Part shown: piece after piece, positions 17,014 through 24,825 of the stretch
Layout of the letters: the number at the start of each line of letters is the position of its first letter
Position numbering within the stretch: the first letter of the stretch is position 1
Assembly: GCF_000284095.1 (NCBI RefSeq)
Contig: NC_017068.1
Coordinates: forward strand, 186,001 to 250,000
Direction: 5' to 3'
DNA: 64,000 nt
Origin: Selenomonas ruminantium subsp. lactilytica TAM6421
GTDB lineage: Bacteria; Bacillota; Negativicutes; Selenomonadales; Selenomonadaceae
The notes under the pieces: model-generated
Databases searched by the model: none
The model's input: only the letters and a program-made list of their open reading frames with translations
What the model was told of the DNA's origin: nothing
Translations under genes and position numbers: made by a program

Positions 17014-18330
17014 ATGAAGAAGACTCTCGTTTCTGCTTTGACTACGGCGCTCGTAGTTGGTGCTGCCAGCACGACGTTTGCTGCCAGCAATCCGTTCTCT
17101 GATGTTCCCGCTGACCACTGGGCTTATGACGCTGTAAGCCAGCTGGCTGCTGATGGTGTTATCGAAGGTTATGGCGACAATACCTTCAAGGGCAACCGCA
17201 ACATCACCCGTTATGAAATGGCTCAGATGGTAGCCAAGGCTATGACCAAGAATACCAGCGGTGCTGACAAGGCTATGCTCGACAAGCTGGCTGCTGAGTT
17301 CGCAGAAGAACTCAACAACCTGGGCGTACGTGTAAGCAATCTGGAAAAGAATGCTGACATGGTGAAATGGACGGGTGAAGCTCGCTACCGTTATTGGAGC
17401 TATCGCGATGAACAGGCTGATGGCAGCAAGGCCAAAACGAATACCGATCAGTTGCAGCTCCGTCTGTTCCCCACGGCTGAAGTCAATGAACATTGGAAGG
17501 TCAAAGGTCGTCTGACTGGTTCCATGAACATGGACAAGGACAACACGGGCGACATGAAGATGACCTTCGTTTACGCTGATGGCGATTACAAGAACTTCAA
17601 CGTGAAACTGGGTAAGATGCCTCTGTATTCCGCTAATGATGAAGGTCTTGTAATGGATGACTTCTTCTCCGGTGCGCAGGTAACTGCTGGTAAGGATTTG
17701 AAGGTCGTTCTGGAAGCTGGCCGTTGGAATGCCGGTGCTGATGCTAATGGCTATGTAAATGCTAATCCTTATGTTAAAGATACTCCGGCATATAATGCTC
17801 GTAAGGCACAGGTGGATGATGCTGCCAGCTATCAGGCTGTTCAGCTCAACTATGCTAAAGGCAAGGTTTCCGGTGGCGTAGGTTATCGTCATTTTGACAG
17901 CGAAATCTTCAAAACCAACAATTACAGCAAGCATGCAGATGTGGACGATGCAAATATCTGGTCTGTAGGCGGCAAGTATGCCTTCAACAAGAATATTGCC
18001 CTGCTGGGTTCCTATGCTCAGAACACCAAGGCTGACTACTACAAGAAGTCCGGCAATGTAGAACTGGACTACAAGGGTGCCAACAAAGCCAACAAGGGCA
18101 GCTGGGGTGCTTATGTTGCATACCGTCACCTGGGTGCCAACGTATCCCTGGCTCCGACCTATGATACGGCTCATGTAGCACATCTTAATGAAAAGGGCTG
18201 GGATTTCGGTGCCAGCTACATTCCGATGAAGAACGTGCTGACTACGGTAAGCTACTTCAACGGCAAGCAGTTCGACAACCACGACAAGAAGGCTGAAACG
18301 CTTTACGCTCGTGTAAGCTATTTCTTCTAA
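17014..18330 (+). CDS. OmpM-type SLH-domain outer-membrane porin, copy 1
   Basis: The 438-residue protein has a signal peptide (TTFA-ASN), an SLH domain at about residues 24-68 (NPFSDVPADHWAYDAVSQLA, GVIEGYGD, ITRYEMAQMVAKAM), a coiled-coil spacer at about 75-115, then alternating polar/hydrophobic strands ending in aromatic-rich TLYARVSYFF. In Negativicutes such proteins tether the outer membrane to polyamine-modified peptidoglycan through the SLH domain and form porin trimers. GAGGAGG lies 9 bp before the ATG at 17014. A terminator follows. N-termini of the three copies are nearly identical; barrels diverge. Confidence 0.93.
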   Translation: MKKTLVSALTTALVVGAASTTFAASNPFSDVPADHWAYDAVSQLAADGVIEGYGDNTFKGNRNITRYEMAQMVAKAMTKNTSGADKAMLDKLAAEFAEELNNLGVRVSNLEKNADMVKWTGEARYRYWSYRDEQADGSKAKTNTDQLQLRLFPTAEVNEHWKVKGRLTGSMNMDKDNTGDMKMTFVYADGDYKNFNVKLGKMPLYSANDEGLVMDDFFSGAQVTAGKDLKVVLEAGRWNAGADANGYVNANPYVKDTPAYNARKAQVDDAASYQAVQLNYAKGKVSGGVGYRHFDSEIFKTNNYSKHADVDDANIWSVGGKYAFNKNIALLGSYAQNTKADYYKKSGNVELDYKGANKANKGSWGAYVAYRHLGANVSLAPTYDTAHVAHLNEKGWDFGASYIPMKNVLTTVSYFNGKQFDNHDKKAETLYARVSYFF

Positions 18331-18351
18331 TTCAATAGCATAGTCTTGAAA

Positions 18352-18384
18352 GGGCCTCACTCCGCAGGAGTTGAGGCCTTTTTT
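18352..18384 (+). terminator. Terminator after SLH porin copy 1
   Basis: GGGCCTCACTCC pairs with GGAGTTGAGGCC (one bulged base) and is followed by TTTTTT. Confidence 0.88.
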
Positions 18385-18423
18385 GTGCAAAGAAAATTTT
18401 CTCAGTCAAATATTGATAAAATA

Positions 18424-18452
18424 TTGCAAAAATTTTAAGACTTTGGTAAAAT
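18424..18452 (+). promoter_or_regulatory. Promoter of the second SLH porin gene
   Basis: TTGCAA, 17 bp, TAAAAT; the leader contains AGGAAACATGGACACTC. Confidence 0.7.
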
Positions 18453-18551
18453 AGCATTAATCGAGGGCATAAGCAAGCGTGAGGAAACATGGACACTCCG
18501 CAAGTGGCTCTCGGGAAGGTTAATTTTAATCTTTTTGAGGAGGAGTTTCTT

Positions 18552-19880
18552 ATGAAAAAGACTCTGGTATCCGCTTTGACTACGGCTTTGGTCGTAGGTG
18601 CTGCCAGCACGACGTTTGCTGCCAGCAATCCGTTCTCCGATGTACCGGCTGACCATTGGGCATATGATGCCGTAAGTCAGCTAGCCGCTGATGGTGTTAT
18701 CGAAGGTTATGGCGACAGCACCTTCAAGGGCAACCGCAACATCACTCGTTATGAAATGGCTCAGATGGTAGCCAAGGCTATGGCCAAGAATACCTCTGGT
18801 GCTGACAAAGCTCTGGTTGACAAGCTCGCAGCAGAATTCGCTGAAGAACTCAACAACCTCGGTGTACGCGTAAGCAACCTCGAACGCAATGCTGATAAGG
18901 TAAAATGGACGGGCGAAGCTCGCTATACCTATGTCAGCGATCGTTTGACCGATAATTGGACGGGGTGGGCTGGTAAACATGTAGAGAAATATAAGACAAA
19001 CTCAGATACGGTTTTGTTCCGTCTTGAACCCTCTGCTGAGGTTAACAATCATTGGTCGGTAAAGGCACGTTTGGATGCCAGCACGAATATGCAGTCTGAT
19101 AAGGGGGCTGGTTCCAAGGAAGATAAAGATAAGGTCACGTTGGCACGTGTATGGGCACAGGGCAACTATAATAACTTCCAGGTAAAACTTGGTAAATTCG
19201 CTTCTTACAACAATGACACTTTTGCTGATACGGAATTCTCCGGTGCTGAAGTTGCTGTGGGCAAGAAAGTAAAGGGCATCTTGGGTGCTGGCCGTTTAAG
19301 CAGCACACCTTTGAAGAATAGTTCTTGGTATGGTCCTTGGGCTTCTTATCCTGATACGGCGAATTATCAGTACTTAGGTGTTGAAGCTAAGGCGAAATCC
19401 CTTAGCGGTGCGATTTATTGGCATCGCATTAATAGTGAAGATGCCGCTTGGGTGATTGATGGCAGAACGGCTAATATCTTTGGTTTAAAAGCTGCGTATA
19501 AGTTCGATAAGAATTTAGGTGTGAAGGCCTTCTATAACTTTGATAATAAAGATCTTCAGCAGGATGAAGGCTTTAGCAATGGCGAAAAGAAGGCTGGCAG
19601 CATTGAGTTGAACTATAAGGGTGCGCAGAAGGAAAATAAGGGCACCTGGGGTGCATGGGTGGCTTATCGTCATTTAGGCGGGGCTGCTATTGTAAAGAGC
19701 ACCTATGATGCTATCCTGCCGGGCTTCAAAGGCTGGGAGATTGGTGCTAACTACACGCTGTTCAAGAACGTAGTTGCTACAGCCCGCTATGGTGATTCCA
19801 AGATTATTAGCCCTAAGTATAATGGCTCTGATAAAATAAAAGAAAAGATCCTCTTCGGTCGCGTACAGTTCTTCTTCTAA
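18552..19880 (+). CDS. OmpM-type SLH-domain outer-membrane porin, copy 2
   Basis: A 442-residue paralogue of the preceding protein, with the same signal peptide, SLH domain and coiled-coil spacer (NNLGVRVSNLERNADKVKW). The barrel is different in sequence and ends in LFGRVQFFF. The ATG at 18552 follows GAGGAGG at 9 bp. An in-frame ATG at 18489 belongs to the conserved leader motif AGGAAACATGGACACT; in the other copies that motif is not in frame, so it is not the start. Own promoter and terminator. Confidence 0.93.
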   Translation: MKKTLVSALTTALVVGAASTTFAASNPFSDVPADHWAYDAVSQLAADGVIEGYGDSTFKGNRNITRYEMAQMVAKAMAKNTSGADKALVDKLAAEFAEELNNLGVRVSNLERNADKVKWTGEARYTYVSDRLTDNWTGWAGKHVEKYKTNSDTVLFRLEPSAEVNNHWSVKARLDASTNMQSDKGAGSKEDKDKVTLARVWAQGNYNNFQVKLGKFASYNNDTFADTEFSGAEVAVGKKVKGILGAGRLSSTPLKNSSWYGPWASYPDTANYQYLGVEAKAKSLSGAIYWHRINSEDAAWVIDGRTANIFGLKAAYKFDKNLGVKAFYNFDNKDLQQDEGFSNGEKKAGSIELNYKGAQKENKGTWGAWVAYRHLGGAAIVKSTYDAILPGFKGWEIGANYTLFKNVVATARYGDSKIISPKYNGSDKIKEKILFGRVQFFF

Positions 19881-19899
19881 TTTAATAGCAACAACACAG

Positions 19900-19929
19900 A
19901 TGACCGGTCAGCTTGACCGGTCATTTTTT
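19900..19929 (+). terminator. Terminator after SLH porin copy 2
   Basis: ATGACCGGTCA-gct-TGACCGGTCAT followed by TTTTT. Confidence 0.9.
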
Positions 19930-19993
19930 CTTGTTTTGGTTGACTCTGGAAATTTTCTAATGAAAGTTTAATTGAAATTTAACCGTCCTTTAA

Positions 19994-20022
19994 TTGTATT
20001 TGAGCTAGTCAAGTAATATAAT
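19994..20022 (+). promoter_or_regulatory. Promoter of the third SLH porin gene
   Basis: TTGTAT, 17 bp, TATAAT; the leader contains AGGAAACATGGACACTT. Confidence 0.7.
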
Positions 20023-20109
20023 TAAATCATCCCAAGGGACAAGGAAACATGGACACTTGCCTCCGGGAACGATTAATTTATTTCTATCTCACGAACGGAG
20101 GAGATAATC

Positions 20110-21381
20110 ATGAAAAAGTCAATCATTACTGCTGTAACCACTGCAATGGTTATTGGCGCTGCATCCACTACCTTTGCTGCTACGAACCCGTTCAGCGATG
20201 TTCCTGCTGATCATTGGGCCTATGATGCTGTAACCCAGCTGGCTGCTGATGGCGTTATCGAAGGTTATGGCGACAACACCTTCAAGGGCAATCGCAACAT
20301 CACTCGTTACGAAATGGCCCAGATGGTAGCAAAAGCTATGGCTAAGAACACTTCTGGTGCAGATAAGGCTCTCGTTGACAAACTGGCTGCTGAATTCGCT
20401 GAAGAACTCAACACCCTGGGCGTACGCGTAAGCAACCTCGAACGCAATGCCGATAAGGTAAAATGGAACGGCGAAGCTCGTTATACTTATACCAGCGAAC
20501 GTCATGAAGGCGAAAAGAAATCCAATGACAATGATCTGCTGTTCCGTCTCGAACCGACGGCTGAGGTCAATGATCATTGGCATGTAAAGGCTCGTTTGGA
20601 TGCTTCCACGAACCTGGCCACGGATAGCAGCGATGAAGACCATAATACGAATGTGTCCTTGAAGCGCATCTGGGCTGAAGGCCAGTATGGCAATACCAAT
20701 ATCAAACTTGGTAAGCTCCCGATGCAGCTCAACAGCGACCTGCTCTTCGATGATGAGATCTCCGGTGCAGCCATCACCACGGGTAAGGATCTGAAGCTGA
20801 CTCTGCAGGCTGGCCGTTGGAACCTGAAAGACAGTGCCAATGATGCTATCAGCAAGGGCGCTGAAGCTGCAAATGATAAGACGGCTAATATGCAGAGCGT
20901 AGGTCTGCAGTATGATAAGAACAAACTCTCTCTGGGCGCAGCTTATCATAATCTCAACAGCGATGCTTTCAGAGAAGTAACGAAGTATCGCAATGGAAAA
21001 ACTAGCGATAATGCACAGATCTGGGCTGTTAACGGCAGCTATCAGTTCGACAAGAACATTGGCTTAGGCGGTACTTATGCAGAAAATGCTAAGGCTGACA
21101 ACGAGAAGAAAGCCGGCTCTGTACAGCTGTCCTACAAAGGTGCTCAGAAGGAAAATAAGGGCACTTGGGGCATGTACACCGCTTATCGTTACCTCGGCCA
21201 GAACGCAGCTCTCGATCCGTCCTATGATGGTGCTATGAGCGGTACCAAGGGCTGGGAAGTTGGCACCAACTACACGCTGGCTAAGAACACGGTTGCTACG
21301 CTGAAGTATTTCAACGGTGAAGAAATCACCGGCGGCAAAGATGCTGAGAAGCTCTTCGGCCGTGTAGAGTTCTTCTTCTAA
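20110..21381 (+). CDS. OmpM-type SLH-domain outer-membrane porin, copy 3
   Basis: A 423-residue paralogue with a slightly different signal peptide (MKKSIITAVTTAMVIGAAS) but the same SLH core and coiled coil (NTLGVRVSNLERNADKVKW). The barrel again ends in aromatic residues (KLFGRVEFFF), the outer-membrane insertion signal. CGGAGGAGAT precedes the ATG. The array of three independent units suggests expansion by tandem duplication with barrel diversification. Confidence 0.93.
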   Translation: MKKSIITAVTTAMVIGAASTTFAATNPFSDVPADHWAYDAVTQLAADGVIEGYGDNTFKGNRNITRYEMAQMVAKAMAKNTSGADKALVDKLAAEFAEELNTLGVRVSNLERNADKVKWNGEARYTYTSERHEGEKKSNDNDLLFRLEPTAEVNDHWHVKARLDASTNLATDSSDEDHNTNVSLKRIWAEGQYGNTNIKLGKLPMQLNSDLLFDDEISGAAITTGKDLKLTLQAGRWNLKDSANDAISKGAEAANDKTANMQSVGLQYDKNKLSLGAAYHNLNSDAFREVTKYRNGKTSDNAQIWAVNGSYQFDKNIGLGGTYAENAKADNEKKAGSVQLSYKGAQKENKGTWGMYTAYRYLGQNAALDPSYDGAMSGTKGWEVGTNYTLAKNTVATLKYFNGEEITGGKDAEKLFGRVEFFF

Positions 21382-21438
21382 TTTCCCTATTCTCCCTGGC
21401 ATATGACCTAGATTGTAAGATTTAGATTATTATGCTAA

Positions 21439-21480
21439 AATAAGCGAGACAGTACAATATGCTGTCTCGCTTATTAATTT
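21439..21480 (+). terminator. Hairpin between SLH porin copy 3 and the PTS gene
   Basis: AATAAGCGAGACAG and CTGTCTCGCTTATT form a perfect 14-bp stem followed by AATTTT, ending 16 bp before the PTS start codon. It may end the porin transcript, or act in the PTS leader. Confidence 0.7.
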
Positions 21481-21496
21481 TAAAGGAGTGAATTCT

Positions 21497-22873
21497 ATGA
21501 AGAACTGGTTTACCAAGCTGCAAAGCATCGGCAAAGCCTTGATGCTGCCGATTGCAGTCCTGCCTGCGGCAGCGCTGCTTTTGCGTTTGGGTGCCCCGGA
21601 TGTCCTGAACATCCCCTTTATCACCAAGGCCGGTGGAGCGGTCTTTGATAATCTGGCACTCATCTTTTCCATTGGTATTGGCGTAGGTTTGGCCAAGGAT
21701 AACAATGGTGCGGCAGGTCTGGCCGGCGCTATCGGTTATCTGATCCTGACCTCGGCGCTCAAGACCATCGATGAAACCCTCAATATGAGCGTGCTTGCTG
21801 GTATCGTCAGCGGTATCGAAGCCGGTGTGCTCTACAATCGTTATCATAAAGTAAAATTACCGGAATATCTGGGTTTCTTCGGCGGGCGCCGTTTCGTGCT
21901 GATCGTGACGGCAGCCGTGTCCATCGTGCTGGCGGCTATCTTCGGTGTGATCTGGGGGCCGTGCCAGGCGTTCATCCATGCTGTGGGTGAATGGATCATC
22001 GGCGCAGGGGCACTGGGAACTTTTGTCTATGGTGTCCTCAACCGTCTGTTGATTCCGGTGGGGCTCCATCATATCCTCAACAGCTTTATCTGGTTCGTTT
22101 TTGGTGAATACACGAACCCCGTGACGGGGGCAGTGGCAACGGGCGATCTCAATCGCTTCTTTGCCGGGGACCCGACGGCGGGCATGTTCATGGCCGGCTT
22201 CTTCCCCATGATGATGTTTGGTATGCCGGCTGTGGCACTGGCCATGTATCATGCAGCCAAGCCTGAGAACCGGGCAAAGATCGGCGGCATGCTGGCGTCG
22301 GTGGCTTTCACGGCTTTCCTGACGGGCATCACGGAACCCATTGAATTCATGTTCATGTTCCTGGCTCCGGCGCTCTATGCGGTACATGCAATCCTGACCG
22401 GTCTCTGCCTGGCGGTGACTTATTCGCTGGGGGTTCTGGATGGTTTCGGCTTCTCCGCCGGTTTCATCGACTATGTGATCGACTGGGGCCTGGCCACGAA
22501 GCCAGAGATGATCCTGGTCATCGGTGTGGGCGTGTTCGTGCTCTATTACGGCATTTTCAGCTGGGCTATCCGTCATTTCGATATCCCGACCATCGGCCGT
22601 TATGATGAGGATCTGCCGGTGAGCAGTGAGCCTGCGACCATGAGCGATTTGTCTGAACAGGTGCTGGCAGCTTTGGGCGGCAAGGAGAATATCGAAGAAC
22701 TTTCCAATTGCGCTACGCGCCTGCGTTGCACGGTGAAGGATGTCAATAAGATGGACATGGAGCGCATCAAGAAAATCAATGGCGTCCGGGGGGCTTTTGC
22801 CACGGGTAATGCGGTGCAGGTGGTTATTGGTACCAATGCGGAACATGTGGCCAATGAGATCCTCGCCCATTGA
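21497..22873 (+). CDS. nagE: PTS N-acetylglucosamine-type transporter subunit IICB
   Basis: The 458-residue protein imports and phosphorylates an amino sugar, most likely N-acetylglucosamine. The IIC channel covers about residues 1-370 (LMLPIAVLPAAALLLRLG start, GITEPIEFMFMFLAPALY). The IIB domain at about 385-458 has the phosphorylated Cys in LSNCATRLRCTVKD. No IIA domain is fused, so it needs a IIA from elsewhere. AAAGGAG lies 9 bp before the ATG at 21497. The terminator-like hairpin just upstream could allow antitermination control. Glucose is the main alternative substrate. Confidence 0.88.
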   Translation: MKNWFTKLQSIGKALMLPIAVLPAAALLLRLGAPDVLNIPFITKAGGAVFDNLALIFSIGIGVGLAKDNNGAAGLAGAIGYLILTSALKTIDETLNMSVLAGIVSGIEAGVLYNRYHKVKLPEYLGFFGGRRFVLIVTAAVSIVLAAIFGVIWGPCQAFIHAVGEWIIGAGALGTFVYGVLNRLLIPVGLHHILNSFIWFVFGEYTNPVTGAVATGDLNRFFAGDPTAGMFMAGFFPMMMFGMPAVALAMYHAAKPENRAKIGGMLASVAFTAFLTGITEPIEFMFMFLAPALYAVHAILTGLCLAVTYSLGVLDGFGFSAGFIDYVIDWGLATKPEMILVIGVGVFVLYYGIFSWAIRHFDIPTIGRYDEDLPVSSEPATMSDLSEQVLAALGGKENIEELSNCATRLRCTVKDVNKMDMERIKKINGVRGAFATGNAVQVVIGTNAEHVANEILAH

Positions 22874-22889
22874 TGAAAGCTGAGGACTT

Positions 22890-23516
22890 ATGGAAAAAAG
22901 AAATACGATCATGCGTCTGGTGCTGACCATCATTACCTGTGGCCTTTATGGCATCTACTGGATGTACCAGATGAATGAAGATCTGAAGCGCCTCCGCGGT
23001 GAGTCTGCAACTGCGGAGGGCAGCACGCTGGTCCTGTACACGTTTTTGACCTGCGGCCTGTATACGTTCTACTGGCTGTACGTCAACAGTGATGTGCTGG
23101 GGCAGCTGCGGGAAGAAAACGGTATGGAGCCTGATGGCGCCAGCAAGGAGAATTACATTATTTCCACAATCCTGGCAGTGGTGACGTCAGTGGGCTTTTG
23201 GGGCTTGTTTACAGCTGTTTTAGGGGCAATTTTGCTGGCGTTGGATGACGTCCTGGCTGACGAAGAAGTGTTTGAGGCTTTCGGTCAGCTGGCCGGTGAA
23301 TCGCTGAGTTCCCTGTTCATGGGAATCATCATGGTGGTGGTCATGGTGGCTTTGGCCTGTCGGCGGCAGCCTGAGGACAGTCCGCGTCTGCTGGTGGTGT
23401 TCTCGGCTATTATCTTTTGTATGCAATGTTTCCCACCGTTTTTATCGTTAGGATTTATGCAGAAATCGTTGAATGGATTAATTGATTGTTTACAAAATGA
23501 AAGGGATGTTATCTGA
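22890..23516 (+). CDS. DUF4234-domain membrane protein
   Basis: The 208-residue protein has two copies of the DUF4234 pattern TCGLYxxYWxY: ITCGLYGIYWMYQMNEDL (about 15-32) and TFLTCGLYTFYWLY (about 51-64), then two more membrane segments. The function of DUF4234 is unknown. Its stop overlaps the next gene's ATG, which is another DUF4234 protein, so both are one operon, possibly following nagE (16 bp). Confidence 0.8.
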   Translation: MEKRNTIMRLVLTIITCGLYGIYWMYQMNEDLKRLRGESATAEGSTLVLYTFLTCGLYTFYWLYVNSDVLGQLREENGMEPDGASKENYIISTILAVVTSVGFWGLFTAVLGAILLALDDVLADEEVFEAFGQLAGESLSSLFMGIIMVVVMVALACRRQPEDSPRLLVVFSAIIFCMQCFPPFLSLGFMQKSLNGLIDCLQNERDVI

Positions 23517-23893
23517 TGAATATGGGGATTGAAAAAAGAAGTATTGCCAAGGCTATCATTTTGAGCTTTGTTACCTGCGGTATCTATGCCTTGTACTGGC
23601 TCTACAAGCTGACGGATGAGCTGCATGAGCTGGCCGGGGAACAGACTACGGCCAGCGGCGGCATGGTGCTGGTATATACGTTCATCACCTGCGGTATCTA
23701 CAGCATCTACTGGTACTATAAGATGGGCGTGACGGTGAATATCGCCAAGGAAAAACGCGGCATGCGCTTTGACAACAACTGCCCGATCATCTACCTGCTG
23801 CTGGCTGTCTTCTGCCTGGGCCTTGTGAGTGAGGCCCTGATGCAGGACAGCATCAATGATATCATCGCTTATGATGAAGGTGCACAGGCTTAA
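23516..23893 (+). CDS. DUF4234-domain membrane protein, second copy
   Basis: The 125-residue protein again carries paired motifs, FVTCGIYALYWLYKLTDEL and TFITCGIYSIYWYYKMG, followed by one hydrophobic helix. It overlaps the preceding stop codon by one base and overlaps the next reading frame, implying translational coupling. It probably forms a complex with its neighbour; no biochemical role is known. Confidence 0.8.
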   Translation: MNMGIEKRSIAKAIILSFVTCGIYALYWLYKLTDELHELAGEQTTASGGMVLVYTFITCGIYSIYWYYKMGVTVNIAKEKRGMRFDNNCPIIYLLLAVFCLGLVSEALMQDSINDIIAYDEGAQA

Positions 23894-24302
23894 GAAAAGT
23901 CTGCAGGTCTATTCCCCCGGTTCCTCAGCGCAGCGTCAGCGCGCAGGAAAGCTGGCCGGGCAGCTGGCTGGTCTGGCTGCCCTGGGCTTTGCTTATCTGC
24001 TGCTGATCGGTTGGCTGGGCCGGGGGATTCCTTGTATCTTCCGTTTGCTGACGGGCTATAAATGCCCCGGCTGCGGTGTCACCCATCTGGTGCTGGCCCT
24101 GCTTAAAGGGGATATACAGGGAGCCTGGCAGGCGAATCCTGCCATATTGCTGGTTTTGCCGCTGTTCATCTTCTGGTGGTGTTATGATGCCTATCGCTGG
24201 GTGAAGGACGGAAAACGTGCTCATTTCCCGGAAAAGATCGGTTATGTGCTGGTGGTGTATTTCCTGATTTTCGGCATCTGGCGCAATGTTGCAGGTTTTT
24301 AA
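23871..24302 (+). CDS. DUF2752-domain membrane protein
   Basis: About 143 residues, with the DUF2752 signature PCIFRLLTGYKCPGCGVTHLVLAL (a CPGCGxxxxxxH-like metal-binding motif between helices), shown here across its key residues Cys-Pro-x-Cys-Gly and His. Three hydrophobic segments are visible. The start is ATG 23871 or 23874, inside the end of the DUF4234 gene; no strong ribosome site, so coupling is likely. Function unknown. A terminator follows, shared with rpmF on the other strand. Confidence 0.78.
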   Translation: MMKVHRLKKSLQVYSPGSSAQRQRAGKLAGQLAGLAALGFAYLLLIGWLGRGIPCIFRLLTGYKCPGCGVTHLVLALLKGDIQGAWQANPAILLVLPLFIFWWCYDAYRWVKDGKRAHFPEKIGYVLVVYFLIFGIWRNVAGF

Positions 24303-24309
24303 AGACAAA

Positions 24310-24350
24310 TAAAAAAAATCGGCCATCGCTGAGCGATGGCCGATTTTTAT
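24310..24350. terminator. Bidirectional terminator between DUF2752 gene and rpmF
   Basis: AAAATCGGCCATCGC-tga-GCGATGGCCGATTTTT has A/T tracts on both sides and sits between convergent genes. Confidence 0.93.
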
Positions 24351-24355
24351 TTTGC

Positions 24356-24535
24356 TTATTCAGCAGCGGCAACGACTTCTTTGCCGTCATAGTAGCCGCA
24401 TTCAGGGCATACGTGATGAGGCATCTTCGGTTCGTGGCACTGCGGGCAAGCTACGAAGCCCGGTGCTTCCAGTTTCCAGTTAGCACGGCGCTGATCGCGG
24501 CGGGCCTTGGACATTTTTCTCTTTGGTACTGCCAT
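24356..24535 (-). CDS. rpmF: Ribosomal protein bL32
   Basis: The 59-residue protein begins [20 protein letters not shown] and has the zinc ribbon Cys30/Cys33 (CPQC) and Cys43/Cys46 (CPEC). It is a component of the large ribosomal subunit. GGAGGTG precedes the ATG. The usual YceD-type partner gene is not adjacent upstream; a 290-bp leader and promoter region shared with ilvB lies there instead. Confidence 0.97.
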   Translation of the reverse strand: MAVPKRKMSKARRDQRRANWKLEAPGFVACPQCHEPKMPHHVCPECGYYDGKEVVAAAE

Positions 24536-24732
24536 GTTGATTCACCTCCGGAACAATCCGACTTACTGTAGTGAAATCCAGACATGCAGGGGAAAATCCC
24601 CTCGGTTGATGCTGAATGGATTCATTTCACAATCTTTATGTACATTGACATACTGTAATATTTTATCCTTTTTGCGGCAGAATTGCAAGGATTTTTTTAT
24701 TTTCTTGTCGAAATTAGTTTTGTATTCACATG

Positions 24733-24762
24733 TTGTAACATTGTATACAAATGGTGTATAAT
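24733..24762 (+). promoter_or_regulatory. Promoter of ilvBN with internal palindrome
   Basis: TTGTAA, 18 bp, TATAAT. The spacer contains the perfect palindrome TTGTATACAA (24741-24750), placed where a repressor would block polymerase. The rest of the 290-bp gap back to rpmF holds only a GGGGATTTTCCCC hairpin in the rpmF leader (minus strand). Confidence 0.6.
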
Positions 24763-24825
24763 ATTACTTGTGAATAACGGTTGATTGTAAACTACCTGAA
24801 GCATATAAGGGGAGGGCTTGATTTG

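Noticed and set aside
18489-18551. Upstream in-frame ATG as start of SLH porin copy 2
   Set aside because: It belongs to the leader motif shared with copies 1 and 3, where it is not in frame; the signal peptide and GAGGAGG point to 18552.
24507-24761. 84-codon plus-strand frame opposite rpmF and its leader
   Set aside because: It is antisense to rpmF and its promoter region and lacks a ribosome site.
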